Source: Massospora cicadina (Eukaryota > Entomophthoromycota > Entomophthoromycetes > Entomophthorales > Entomophthoraceae). Taken from it: a stretch of DNA of 64,000 nt. Positions 10,621 through 21,976 of the stretch are shown here, in pieces (position 1 is the stretch's first letter; each line of letters begins with the position of its first letter). The notes beneath the pieces are model-generated. The model saw nothing but the letters and a program-made list of their open reading frames with translations, did not search any database and had not been told where the DNA came from. The translations under genes were made by a program, and so were the position numbers. Location of the stretch: positions 124,001 through 188,000 of the forward strand of contig JAKSZP010000099.1 of assembly GCA_022478985.1 (NCBI GenBank), written 5' to 3'.

Positions 10621-12633
10621 AATAAGTTAAATCAAGAGGAACTTGCTAAAGTGCATCAACTACTTGAAGATTATCAGGACGTGTTCCTCATGTTAGATGT
10701 CAACTATGGTCACATGAAAGACTGGACACATTGTATTGAAGTAGGAGATTCAATTCCTATCAGATAAAAGCCATATAGGAAGTCAAAGGTAGAGGGAAAA
10801 TACATAAAAACTGAGCTTAAGCAATTATTAGATGCTAGATTACTTGTGCCCTCCTAGAGTCCATGGTCATCCCCACTGTTACTCATGAAGAAAAATAATG
10901 GTGGTCACATAATAGTAATGGATTACCAGAAGCTAAACAGCATCACTAAAAAGAACAGCTATCTGATTCCAAGGATTGATTATTCCCTGGCTCAACTCTC
11001 TGGCTCAAATTTCTTCTCTGCTTCGGACCTCACCAGCAATTATTGACAGATAGATCTATCATCAGAAGACCAAGAGAAATGAGCGTTGATATGCACGAGA
11101 AAAGTTATTACAACTACTCAGCTACCACAGGGATTGTGCAACGCTCTCGTATCTTTCCAACAGACAATGTATCACATAATGCAAGTCTTAAACTCAGCTG
11201 TGTGATCATTTACCTAGATGACATAACTATGTTTTCTAGAACCTTCACCAATCATCCAGACTACCCCAAGTTTATGTTTTAATAACTGATAGAATTATAT
11301 CAAGTTAAAACCTGCAAATTGTACCTTTTTTCATCAGGACTTGGAATTTCTAGGGCATGCCATATCAAAGGAAAAAAATAACCCTTATGTGATAAGGTTG
11401 AAGCTATCTCCAAGATACTTGAGCCAAAGAGCCTTTGAGACATACATGTATCTTAAGGAATGATGGGATATTACCATCAATTAATTCTAATTTTTCTTAA
11501 CTTTCTGAACCTCTTGTCCGATTGCTTGCCAAAAATGCCCCTTTGTATGAGAGTAGAGCAACGAACTGCATTTGAATCAATGAAGAGTTTGTTTAAAATA
11601 CAACCAATTTTATGACATTTGGACTATGGGAAGCCATTAATCCTGTTCACAGATGACTCTAACTTAGCCGTAGATGTCATAGTTCTCAACTAGATAAAGT
11701 GACATTGACCACCCGGTGTCATATTATAGCAAAACACTTTCCAAAGCTGAACGAAATCATAGAGACATAGAGAAAGAGTGAAAAGCTGTTCTAATGGCGG
11801 TGCAACATTTCTGGCCCTTCTTGTACAGTAAAAACTTTACAGTTGTCACAGACCAAGCCTTTCTAAAGTAGCTGCAAAATATGAAAGATTCAACAGGAAG
11901 ACTATCCAGATGGGCTCTCAAGCTTCAGCACTATGACATATATAATGTCCACCAAGCTGGATCAAACACATGAACGTATATGGACTGACTCAACTGCCCC
12001 TACTATACTTTGACAACAAGAAGCTGAACGGTTACACAGTTTAGTCATGAAGCCAGACCCTTGGGAGGACAAATATGTACCAGTTCAAAAGATGATTAGA
12101 TGAAATACTAAAAATATGATAGTTCTCAACAGACTACTTTACAAGAAAGTTGGAATCAACTGGATATCTTACTTGCAACATTCTGAACTGATACCAGTTA
12201 TAATGGAAGCCCACAATACTTTAGGCTATGGAGGAGCCAGAAAAGCTTAAGGGATCAAGGATCGCTACTATTGGGAAGAAATACTGGACTCTGTAGTAGA
12301 ATTATTAGATGTTTGCATCACTTGTAAAAAACAAAAGCCGCATAAGGCCAAGTGCAAGTATAAACCCATGACCCCTCAGCATCCATCTTATCATCAGTTT
12401 AGATGTCATAAGTCCATTACCTGAGTCCACAGGAGGAAATTAATATATCCTAGTAGGGATTTATCAGTTAACAAAGTGGATTGAAGCAATTGCCATTACC
12501 ACACAAAGTGCTTGAGCTACTGCTAATTTTTTATAGCAAAACATATTTAATAGGCATGGCTGCTCACAGGTTCTACTAAGCAATAATGGAAAGAATTTTA
12601 TATCAAGAGGTGTGAGAATATTAGCTACAATTA
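10621..12633 (+). pseudogene. Reverse transcriptase, RNase H and integrase remains of element C
   Basis: RT begins at about 10680 (NYGHMKDWTHCIEVGD, then KPYRKSKVEG). It includes SPWSSPLLLMKK and VMDYQKLNS (10850-10950), PQGLCNALVSFQQ near 11130 and the catalytic strand IYLDDITMFSRTF near 11207-11250. RNase H remains lie at about 11640-12010. Integrase starts with a CITCKKQKP zinc-finger half near 12310 and reaches the NNGKNF block near 12580, where the second catalytic Asp has become Asn. It stops at the chromovirus LTR near 12633. Many stops and frameshifts are present. Element D is the closest relative in the window. Confidence 0.75.
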
Positions 12634-13134
12634 TGGCGTAACATGAGGGGTTGCACCAATAGTGGACAAAGGAATTGAGAAGTACAAGCCATGTCACCAA
12701 CCATATAACTGAAAATCCAGCAGAGAACTAACCCCAAACCCTCATATTAAACCAGAGTTTCAATGTATTTGCGGACCAAGGATCCAGCAATACTGCATGC
12801 AAGCAGCAGAGTCTGAATCCATGGCAAAACAGTGAACAAAGCCAACGCTTAGCATAGCTTGCTGGTAAAGCTCATCATTCTGGTTGATTCAGATCTGTTT
12901 TCTTTAAAATAACTTTTAAACTGATTTTTAGGCAAGTAATATATTGGGAACATATTATGATTTTATAAGTAAATGAAACTGTAACTTCAATTGCTGTTTC
13001 CTCATTTTAAAGCATTTGCAATAGCTTAACTAATTAAAGTCCTAAATTAGGCTTTCAAGTGACATTCAAATCATTGCTCATGAAAGCCTCATATCCTAAA
13101 TTATAAAAATTTAGAGTATTTAAGATACTGGTCA
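12634..13134 (-). repeat. 3' LTR of chromovirus F
   Basis: Aligns along its length with 62988-63485 (for example CATGTCACCAACCATATAACTGAAAATCC against CATGTTACCAACCACATGACTGAAAATCC). Ends are TG...CA. It interrupts the integrase of element C and abuts the chromovirus coding end at 13132. Confidence 0.7.
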
Positions 13135-14640
13135 TTCATTACGCCAGATCAGCCCTCGTTCATAAATCACTAAATACTTACCTAAAATTTCCGTCTCAGA
13201 TTGTTCTTCTGACTGCCCTGACCCTTCAAACTCAGCCTCTGAATTTGTAGGCAAATCTATAGCTATATTAGTAAGGTCAATGTGTGGATCAGGCTGGCAC
13301 CAATCCATCACATCACTTCCCTGAAAATCTAAAAAACTCTTGGATCTTCTCTGGACAGAGTGCACACTCCTTTGGTATCTGCCAGGTCGCTTCCTCCACC
13401 AGATATACTTTCCACTTTACCAGGAATCGCTCCTCAAACCCTCACTCATTGCTCATTCAGGATTTGTTTGACCTCATATTCCTGGTTGTCCTTCTCCTGT
13501 GAGATCAACAGCCCAGGATACTCTGGTCCCTGCCCCCGGAATCCCCAAAGCTATGAGCCATGGATAACTGGATGGGCCTTTGACCCTTCCAAAAGATACA
13601 GTTTAAATGCGACCTTGTTGATAGCCTGAATCACCTTATACAGTCCCAAGAACTTTAGTACAATCCTTCAGCTCTTCACTGGTACCACAGAATACTTTGC
13701 CACCACCAACGCCCAATCTCCTGGGGCAAACAATGGGTCTGGTGCTCTCCATTGATCTGCATACCACTTCTACTGTGCTGTGGCGCACTTCTGGTTGTTT
13801 CATAACTTCCTCCTGATGTCCAAATTTTTTGGGATAACTCATCCGCCCCCTGTCATACTCCACCACCTGACTCCCCATCAATGCCAGATTTGATCCATGG
13901 TTCACAAAGAATGGCGTCATCCCTGTTGATGAATAATAGCAGTTACTATAGGAAAACTGGGCCAATATGATCCAGGTAACCAATCATCTTTCCAATCTGA
14001 AACACAGCATCAAAGATATTGTTCTTATATCTGGTTTAACCTCTCTGTCTGTTCATCAGATTGGGGATGATATGCTGAATCCCTACATAGGCGAGTCTTC
14101 CAGTCATTGAGCAAATTTGACCAGAATTTTGATTTTTTGAGGTCCAAAATATAAAATGATCTCTGCCAGCAGGCCATGACAGGAAAATATTTCTTTATTT
14201 AAAACCTTTGCAGTGTCTTTGGGTAAGAACTTTGAGGTACATGGGAAAACTTGGCATATTTAGTCAACTGATCAGCAACCTCCATTATTGCATCCTTCCC
14301 CTGGATCTTGGGTAACCCCATAATGAAATCCATGATAACTGCTCCCCATGGCTGGCTTGAAATCTGGAGTGGAACTAACTTACTCACAGGCTGCCTCAGC
14401 AAAGGTTTTGAATGTGCACATACCAAGCACTCCACCACATATTTCGTAATACCCTTCTGCAGTCCAAACTATGAATACTTAAGCTACACCAGTTCAACCA
14501 TCTTATTGACCCCAGTGTCATGATGGCAAAGATAGAGTTTATAACAGCCTACCAGTTTGGATGCCTAAACACCCAAAAGGCAAGCCCAAATGCCACTGGC
14601 GCTGCTGCTTGAATGACGGTAAAATGGGTTGTGAGGGAAT
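13132..14640 (-). pseudogene. Chromovirus F integrase and chromodomain remains
   Basis: Read from 14540 downward: an integrase zinc-finger end (ECLVCAHSKPLLRQP near 14400), then the core start MDFIMGLPKIQGKDAIMEVADQ, then KEIFSCHGLLAEIILYFGPQ near 14200. The spacer, TPFFVNHGSNLALMG (about 13920) and the C-terminal part end in a decayed chromodomain at about 13350-13500. The tail (13365-13132) matches the tail of the second copy near 63500 (FQGSDVMDWCQPDPHIDL against LQGDDVMDQGQPNLHINL). Stops and frame changes are numerous. Integrase would insert cDNA and the chromodomain direct it to marked chromatin. Confidence 0.7.
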
Positions 14641-15064
14641 CAACCAGCGATCACCAGCAGGCCACCATTGTAAATAGCAATAGGGCAACAAACCAGGATG
14701 TCATGGCCCCAGGGCCCACAAGTCTGGGAGTTGGGAAGAGTAGAATCAAATTTATTGGTTTGTATTTCATCATAAAAAGTTAAATTTGGAGCACAGGAAT
14801 TCTTATTTAAATTTAAAAATAAAAATCAACTGTCAATATCCTTAGTATGTTACAACTGCTTAAATAGACAATTGATCTTTGGAATAGCTTGCAAAAGCGC
14901 GGGATTAAGGGCCTCAATATTTGAACTAACCCAGCGAAATTTGAGTGATGGGGGAAGAAAAATGAACTTAATTAGAACTGTCTTCAAAAGAATAGGTGGT
15001 GGGCCAAATTACTGTTGGTTCATTCACAGATGCTTGGATTGTGGTTTTACCGCAGCGTTGATGG
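14641..15064. other. Unassigned sequence upstream of chromovirus F integrase
   Basis: No recognisable motif. It probably belongs to decayed chromovirus pol or to its junction with the tandem repeat that follows. Confidence 0.3.
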
Positions 15065-15600
15065 TTAGAGTAATGGTGTTTTGCTGACAGGCAACAGGAA
15101 CCTCCCAAGGCCACCCACATAAGGGCAGTCCCAAGAGGTTGTGAACGGGTTTGGAGTGCCCAACACACCCACACCCAGTTGCTTTGGCATCCAATCAATC
15201 AAGCGTGGTTCATTGGACAAGGGTTTTGATATTTTTGGGGATGGTTCCAATCTGGTGGCAATTTTTAACAATGGCCAATTGCCATCAATGAGTTCCACCA
15301 AAGATTTGGCCTTAGTCGCTTTCTTCATAGAAGGTACACTCCCGTCGGGCCTTGTTCCTGATATTTTTGGGGAGGGTTTTGAACTTACAATAGTATTTTC
15401 TGATGACCTGATGCCATGGTGAGCTTTGCCAAAGATATGACATTAGCTGCTTCATTCATTGAAAGTGCATGCCTGTCAGGCTTTGTTGCCAATGATTTGG
15501 GATTATCAACTATTACAACTAATGATCTGTTGCTTTTAATAACATTCAGCCCCTTTGCCCTATGCAGTTGCCAACTTTTTCCCACTCAATATAGATCCCC
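15065..15600. repeat. ~132-bp coding-like tandem repeat (about 2.5 units)
   Basis: Units begin near 15227 (GATATTTTTGGGGATGG), 15358 (GATATTTTTGGGGAGGG) and 15490 (AATGATTTGGG). The period of about 131-132 bp corresponds to 44 codons. On the plus strand each unit reads DIFG[DE]G...KD[LM][AT]L[VA]A[FS]FIE. Both strands carry fairly open frames (15141-15422 and 15416-15664 plus; 15585-15385 and 15328-15065 minus), so the coding strand is undecided. No family was recognised. Confidence 0.55.
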
Positions 15601-15790
15601 TCAATTACATTTTAAATTCTCTAGAAGTAAAACTGGGACTGGAAGCGGAGACCTTAAAGGGTAGGCCATGACCCACCGCTTATCCACCATATGGGCGAGG
15701 TCTCCCTGGGAGACTAGGGGGCCACTGAACTTCTGGCTCCTTCTTGGATGGGGAAGGGATACTCCCCAATCCAAATGGAGAAGGCGCTCT
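15601..15790. other. Short shared stretch between chromovirus fragments
   Basis: The segment 15653-15700 (AAAGGGTAGGCCATGACCCA...) matches 43166-43215 in the same orientation. On the minus strand both read DK[RQ]WVMAYPL. The chromovirus G RNase H follows on the other strand. Confidence 0.4.
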
Positions 15791-16328
15791 CCTGGACTTA
15801 CAGCCTTGTTACAAGTGGGCGGAGATGGGATAGAGCATCCAGTGGGATATTTTCCAGGAAGATGTCCTTACCATAGTTGAATTATGTTGTTTACAACAAA
15901 GAGTTATTAGAAGTGGTTGAGGCCTTACCTATTGGCGTCATCACTTGCATGGATCATCCCTACCATTCTGCGCTTGTACATATCACAATTCCTTGTTGTA
16001 GTACCATGCACCTCATGTCTTGACCCCAAGAAAACCCACTGGCATCAGACCCTGGCCCGATTTGCATTTTTTTATAAGTTCACAAAGGGCAAGGAGAATG
16101 GTTTGGAAGATTCTTTGAGCCAAGACCCTGTACTAACTTCAGACTAAAGGAGGTAGAGGTACACAACACCCACTTAATGATTCCGCCAAGCAATATTGTG
16201 TCCCAACATTACTCCCCCTTGGATTAAGGGCCAGCGCTTGCTCCTCTGGAAAATGAGAATATGATTTTTTTAAAGGGTAGTCCTTTCACAGCTTTTGTTG
16301 GCTGAGTATACTATGGTCCTTGCAAAAA
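15791..16328 (+). pseudogene. Chromovirus G RNase H, split from its integrase by element H
   Basis: Plus-strand translations give LLQVGGDGIEHPVGYF, then YNKELLEVVEA, and end in FYKFTKGKENGLEDSLSQ. This is the RNase H to connection pattern of Ty3/gypsy pol (pattern HPVxYxSRK, Y-x-KELLxVVxA, Y-x-x-G-K-x-N-x-A-D-x-L-S-R). The reading then continues across the insertion of element H: the sequence left of 16329 and right of 23854 joins within a pol that resumes with a linker and integrase. Reverse transcriptase upstream is not recognisable. Confidence 0.65.
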
Positions 16329-16333
16329 GTGAG

Positions 16334-16960
16334 TGTTGCGAATCTATATGACTGGATGACAAGCCACCATTATGACCAAGCAAATCATCGGAGGAATTCC
16401 GCCAAAGGTTCAATGGACAGAATCTGCCAAGGATGTTTCAGAGCTATAAGTAATTGATTGCCTTTGGATGAGGTGATAGCGTGTTATAACAGGTCATATC
16501 AGATTGCCTTCAAAAGAAGGCCAAAGGGCAATGTAAACATTTGACAGCTGATAAATTTAGATCGCCTCAAATCATGGAGATAAAGAATTGAAAAACAATA
16601 AGCTAAAACCAAGGAGAAGATGGCGAAACAAATAACTAAACAAAAGGGTTAGTACCAACTGAGGTCGCTGGGATATCAGTGAAACAAGGAGACTGGAGGA
16701 AGAGGTTTTTTTAGTAAGCGTAGAAAAGAAGAAAAGAAAGGAAGAGGGAGTGAGAGGACTAGATGAAGACCTGCCAATTTATTATATTTAAATAAAAATA
16801 AATTTTTGGGGAAATTGCTCACATTTTATTATATATTGTTTGTTTACAAGTGTATTGAAGAATAGGTGATTGTCATATCATCCGTTCTAATTGTTCAAAG
16901 GCCAAAACCCTGTGCAAAATACCCTTCAGCGGGTACATACGGAATCGCCAAGAGTTAACA
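16334..16960 (+). repeat. 5' LTR of element H
   Basis: Starts TGTTGCGAATCTATATG and aligns end to end with 23225-23849. Confidence 0.92.
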
Positions 16961-16961
16961 G

Positions 16962-16979
16962 TGGTGCTCACTACAGGGG
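16962..16979 (+). promoter_or_regulatory. Primer binding site of element H
   Basis: TGGTGCTCACTACAGGGG, one base after the LTR, identical to that of element C. Confidence 0.8.
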
Positions 16980-16999
16980 GCCCATTGATCAATAACAAA

Positions 17000-18175
17000 A
17001 CAATGAAAACTCAGCTGCTGACTGTGTCACATCTAGGTTGTTTTGATAATTAATCTGCATGACATTCTGGGCCTGTTGCATATGAGGAGCTGAGACTAAC
17101 ATTAGATACTGTGCTCAAAAGGCAAGATGAGTTGCTTCAGAAGGTTTATAGTGATAAGTTGCCATAATATAATCATGAAGGCAATATTCATGGGTTCTTT
17201 TGTCAATTTGAGTTTGCAACTGAAGGAACTTCAGATCAGCAGAGGGTGATATTATTGCTCTCCTCCTTGGATGTCAGGAATGCTGATCAAGTTGTTTGTT
17301 ACCTCTCAGCTAGTTCTGTTTCATAATATGAAGTTAAGGAGATGGTGCTGCAGTTGTTTGGCGGAATTGCAAAAATGTCACAGCGGAAAGCTGAGTTATT
17401 GAACATCAGATAGCAGCGAAATGAGACCCTCACCACATTCACTGACCATTTTTTGATAGAAGCACATGTGCTGATTGGGGCATGGATTTTATCCAAAGTC
17501 TATGTGTGCATTGCAATGGCCTCAGCGGTGAAGCCATACCCTGAACTTTACAATATCATGGCCCCATTGTAAGAGGATGATGTACCTCTTCTTAAACTTG
17601 TTAAGTTTGTACGTCGCTTAGCTGTAACTTTCCCTCCACCCAATACCGAGAAAATCTGCGCTGTCACTGTTGTCCACCCTAATCACATGGGGGGAGTTAA
17701 CCGGTCAGTGAGGGTTCAGTCAGGATACTCACCGAAGTCCAATAGGCATTTTTTAACTACTGATCAACATCTGAATGCCTACCGTTCTGGCCCTAACTAC
17801 ACTGATCAGCAGCAGTTGCTTTACTAATGGGGGTCTGGTTACATCAATTCTTTTCAGAACCACCTACCAAGTGGACCAACTTAAACTAAACACAGCCATA
17901 GGCCCTATGGAGTAAGTTGTTTTAATTGCGGTCGCACTGGGCACATGGGATGATGGTGCCCCAATTGTTAGATCCCTCCAGTACAAGGGGATCAAGGCTA
18001 TCAGGGAAAAGTCAGAGCAGAGTAGAGAAGGGACTCTCTACTTCCACTACCTTGAACTCAAACGTCTCACCTGAATCTACTGTGCTAATTGGAGCAGAAG
18101 CCTCTCAGTATGAAGATACATTCCTCTACCAACAGCTGGTTGGGGGAGTAAATGTGCTGACCTAAGCGCAAGTCA
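17000..18175 (+). pseudogene. Gag of element H with CCHC zinc knuckle
   Basis: A broken frame covers capsid-like helices (about 17080-17640). One segment, YEVKEMVLQLFGG...MSQRKAELLNIR...TFTDHFLIEAH, resembles the capsid of element E (EVKEAVLHEFGG...MSTRKSKFMNIR...DEFAD). A nucleocapsid knuckle lies at 17918-17959: CFNCGRTGHMG, one stop codon, then WC, fitting C-x2-C-x4-H-x4-C. The region contains several other stops. Gag would package the element RNA. Confidence 0.7.
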
Positions 18176-18228
18176 AAGAAATGGTGGACAAAAACTCTCC
18201 GGATTGACCAAAGCTTTATGCTTGTCAA

Positions 18229-19252
18229 ATGTTTGGCCAAAGTCCATCAGATTGGTTAGAATCGTTCGCAGATGCCCTGTCCCTGAGAAGAATAGATGCC
18301 GCCCTTCCAGTGGATGCTATTGTAACCCAATACCTTAAAATTGGTGTGGGTATTATGAGTTTCCTGGGAAAACATGAATCACTTAGCGTACACATAGTAA
18401 ATAGCTGGCATTCATCTTACTCAGAATACACTTACTGTGGCATTGTGGTAGCTAAAACTCGGGTACATGCTATAATTGATATGGGCGCCCCTATTAATAA
18501 TGTTTCCACTAAATTGGTTGCAAAGCTGTCCTTAAAACCCAAATTAGACCACCAGATGGTGTGTAGTCCGCTGGAGCTGAAACCACAATTTCTGAAGGAG
18601 CATATAGCGCGTCTCCCTTGCGGTTCAGATCCATTGTTGTGGTGGCTCTGGCGGTGGTATTACCAAATAGTAACTACAATCTGTTTATTTGGACTGCATT
18701 TATGTGACACTATGGGGCTGTAATTGACATGATGGAAGAGACCCTAGCCATTTTGGGACAACGAATCCAAATTATTTCACCTCTAGCAGAGTGCCAAAGA
18801 GCTCAGTGCATATGGGACATATCAATCTTATCTACAGCAATGGGGTGATTCCAGTGCGCTATCATCAATTAGTAGGAAAAACTTGGTCCCTCCCTCATCA
18901 GATATTCAAATACCAAGGGCTACCGCTTTGTGCAGCTGGAGCTATATCCATTCCCTCTGGACATCAAGTAATAGTAGACACTGAGTTAGAAATGGAAGTG
19001 CCATCTGGGCTCTATGGAGAGACCATTGGGCCTTATCAGCAATCACAGCTTGATCCCCACGTGGCTCCAGGAATCATACTTTCAGGCCATGGGGAATCAA
19101 GGTTTTAATAGCAAATCTTCAGAACAGACCAATTTGAATCCTCTGACATCAGATTATAGCATACTTACATCTGAACCTGGTTAAGGAGATCAACCAGGTT
19201 CATGAGTTCAGTTTTCTGGATAGATTTGGTCTGCCCATTGAACCTCATCTTG
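18229..19252 (+). pseudogene. Protease and dUTPase-like domain of element H
   Basis: The frame 18229-18723 carries the retropepsin signature at about 18465-18530 as AIIDMGAPINNVSTKLV, with the usual D-[ST]-G changed to DMG. A second open frame (18791-19108) carries a dUTPase-like segment: YQGLPLCAAGAISIPSGHQ, VDTELEMEVPSGLYGE and HVAPGIILSGHGE. These align with trimeric dUTPase blocks (AGFDLYAAE...IPPGER, IP-x-G-x-YG-x-I, GVID-x-x-x-x-GE). The motif 1 Asp is Pro (GLPL), the RSG motif is absent and the motif 3 Asp is missing, so activity is unlikely. The equivalent segment in elements C, D and E is at the same place. Confidence 0.65.
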
Positions 19253-21892
19253 GAACAATGGTGGTTGTACCGCGGGAGAATTTAATTAGGTTATCAGAAG
19301 ATTAGAAGGAATGGGTGAAAGCTTTATTTCAAAAATATAAAGAGATTTTTGCGGTTGACAATCATTTATGGGGTGCGCTTGGGGGTTGTTCATCGACTGG
19401 ACACTGGGGATCATCCCCCATCAGGTCTTGACCAATCCATTGATCATGGGCAGCTGAAGAAGTCATCACCGAGGAGATTGAAAAGCTGCTAGAGCAGGGA
19501 ATTCTCAAATCATCTAAGAGTATATGGGCTTCACCTGTCCTAATTGTTAAGAAGAAAGATGGCACTAACCGTGTAGCAATAGAAACCAGAAGCTCAATAG
19601 TGACACCAAAAAAGATTCATACCCTCTACCACGGATTGATGATGCGCTGGATCATCTAGGTGGAGCCCGCTACTTCTCAGCTATGGATTTGATATTCTGT
19701 TATTGGCAAATTGAGTTGCCTTTGGCAGAACAAGAAAAATGCGCTGTAATTACCTTGAAAGGGCTTTTTCAACCAACTTGCATGCCACAAGGGCTATGTA
19801 ACGCCCTGGCTACGTTTCAACAAGCAATGTACACCATACTGGGTGATCTGAAGCTTTCATGCATTCTTGTGTATCTCAACAATATTAACGTCTTCTCACG
19901 CACATTCACTGAGCACCTTACCCATTTGGAAGAGGTATTTTGCCAACTGTTTGAGGCCAATATTAGAATCAAGTCTTGGAAATGCCACTTCTTCAAGGAT
20001 CAGCTTGAGTACCTTGGGTTTGTGGTGGATGTGACTGGGCTAAGATCTCAACCAGCCGAGGTAGAAGCTATCCAGAAGATGACTAAGCCAGTTAATAAGC
20101 AGGACATTCAAGTGTTTTTGGGGATGGTGGGTTATTACTGATGATTCATACCCGATTTCAGTTGCATTGGAGGTCTGCTGTTTGAGCTACTAAAAAAGAA
20201 GCCATGTTCAAATGGACGGAATGACTCCAATTCACCTTTGATACACTTCAAACAGCCTTAGTTAGTGCGCCTGTGTTGCGCTACCCTAATTTTGATAAAG
20301 AATTTATAGTGCAAATGGATGCGTCACTTTCCACTGTTGGGGCAGTCCTGTCTCAGAAGGATGATGAGGGAGAGGAGCATCCCGTGGCATACTGTAGCCA
20401 TAGCTTGAATTGCCATGAACAAAATTACACTGTAACTGAGCGAGATTGCTTAGCGGTGATCTATGCATATAAACAGTTTCAATTCTACTTGCCTGGAGTA
20501 AAGTTTGAAGTCATGATGGATTATGCATCATTTCGCTGGTTGCAGAACTTAAGAGAGCCTGAGGGGCGACTGGCCCAATGAACTCTTAAGCTGCAAGATT
20601 ATGACTTTGAACTTCTTCACCAACCAGGAGCAAAACACCAAAACGCCTATTGCCTATTGAGATTGGCGAAAATTACAGTTACAGCAGATTTAAGTGATAT
20701 AATGTTTGACAAAATGCTCAGCGGGAAATATGATGATGAACCGCCTCAAGTTATTAAATTACTATATGGACTCAGGACCAATATGTTCCTAAAAATGGGG
20801 AATTGTATAAGCATATAGTGGACGTTACTGTGAATATTAAGGCCTTCCACCCACTCAAATATTGTTATGAGTGCACACTGAGCAGTTGGCCATGGAGGAG
20901 TACAGAAAACTCTCGAATTGTTAAGGCTGCAGTATTATTGGAAAAAGCATGCAATTAGATGTGCTTGAGACCCTGCCTTGCTGCCACCAGTGCCAGGTGG
21001 AGAAGCCGTTATGCCAGAAGATTTCATACCATTTGGTAAAACCTCGCTTTGCTTGGCATACAGTCTCTATTGATGTTGTGGGACCTCTGCTGACTGGAGC
21101 TAATCATTCTAAGTATATCCTGGTGGAAATTGACCACTTGACCAGGTGGGTTGAGGCGCGAGCCATTCGGGATCTGGGGCAGTTACTGTGGCTAAGTTCA
21201 TAATGGAATACATCATACAGCGCCACAGCTGCCCACAGTTTATCCTTACTGAAAACAGCGCTAATTTTACCTCTCACATACTTCCCAAACTCACTGAAAT
21301 GATGGCCATCCGCGGGGTCCTAACAACCCCATATCACCCTGAGTCAAATGGAATGGTTGAACAGTTTAACGGGACTCTGGTGAATATACTCTAGAATTTG
21401 GTTACAGATAAACCCTCTAATTGGAGTATCCTTCTTTCTACCGTGGTGTTCGCCTACAATATATAAGTTACCATTCCATTATGGGAAAGAGCCCCTTCCA
21501 ATTGCTTTATGGGCGACACCACGCTCTGCCTGCGCTGCTATATGCCTGTGTAGAGGACACCAGTGGAATGGATCCACAATGATATTTAACCACCCTTACA
21601 AATACGCTGATTTAGTTAAAAACTGAAGTGTACTTATTTATTTTATCCAAGAAAATCAAAAACCAGGCTGCTGACCAGGTACGGCGAAGTGGCTTAGCAC
21701 AGGTCAAAGACAGAGATATGGTGCTATTCCATAATCAGCACGAGTTTGGGTGGAAGCACAAGCTCACAAATAATTGGATTGGGCCATTTGAGATAACATA
21801 AATTGGGAGTCAATGCTTATACTATAAAGGATCCCGCGAGCAGCCAGATTATAAATTGGGTGCACGCAAAATTCCTTTGGGCATATAAGCAG
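19253..21892 (+). pseudogene. Reverse transcriptase, RNase H and integrase of element H
   Basis: RT runs from about 19310 (WVKALFQKYKEIFAVD) through SIWASPVLIVKKKDGTNRV and PQGLCNALATFQQ (about 19790). The catalytic strand is VYLNNINVFSRTF near 19867-19905, with YLDD changed to YLNN. The RT end is EYLGFVVD to VFLGMVGYY (20005-20140), followed by TGA. RNase H lies in 20273-20581 (MDASLSTVGAVLSQ, TERDCLAVIYAYKQF). Integrase covers 20880-21890: CCHQCQVEK zinc-finger end, [19 protein letters not shown] (second catalytic Asp changed to Glu) and [16 protein letters not shown]. The last part contains WVHAKFL. Several stops make this inactive. Element E is the closest pol in the window. Confidence 0.82.
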
Positions 21893-21976
21893 TAATATGG
21901 CTACTCTAAAAAATATAAAAATAAACATATATATATGTAGCTGCTAACAGATTTATTAATTTTGATTGAGGTTGTT

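Larger units (their letters stand above)
3890..12633 (+). mobile_element. Ty3/gypsy element C, 3'-truncated and multiply interrupted
   Basis: A plus-strand gypsy element with order 5' LTR, primer binding site, gag, protease, dUTPase-like domain, reverse transcriptase, RNase H and integrase. It is interrupted by a compact LTR element (5327-7626) and a SINE (10167-10447). It ends abruptly within the integrase core near 12633, where a chromovirus LTR begins, so its own 3' LTR is missing. It is related to element D (44.3-58.5 kb) along gag and pol. All reading frames are broken. Confidence 0.8.
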
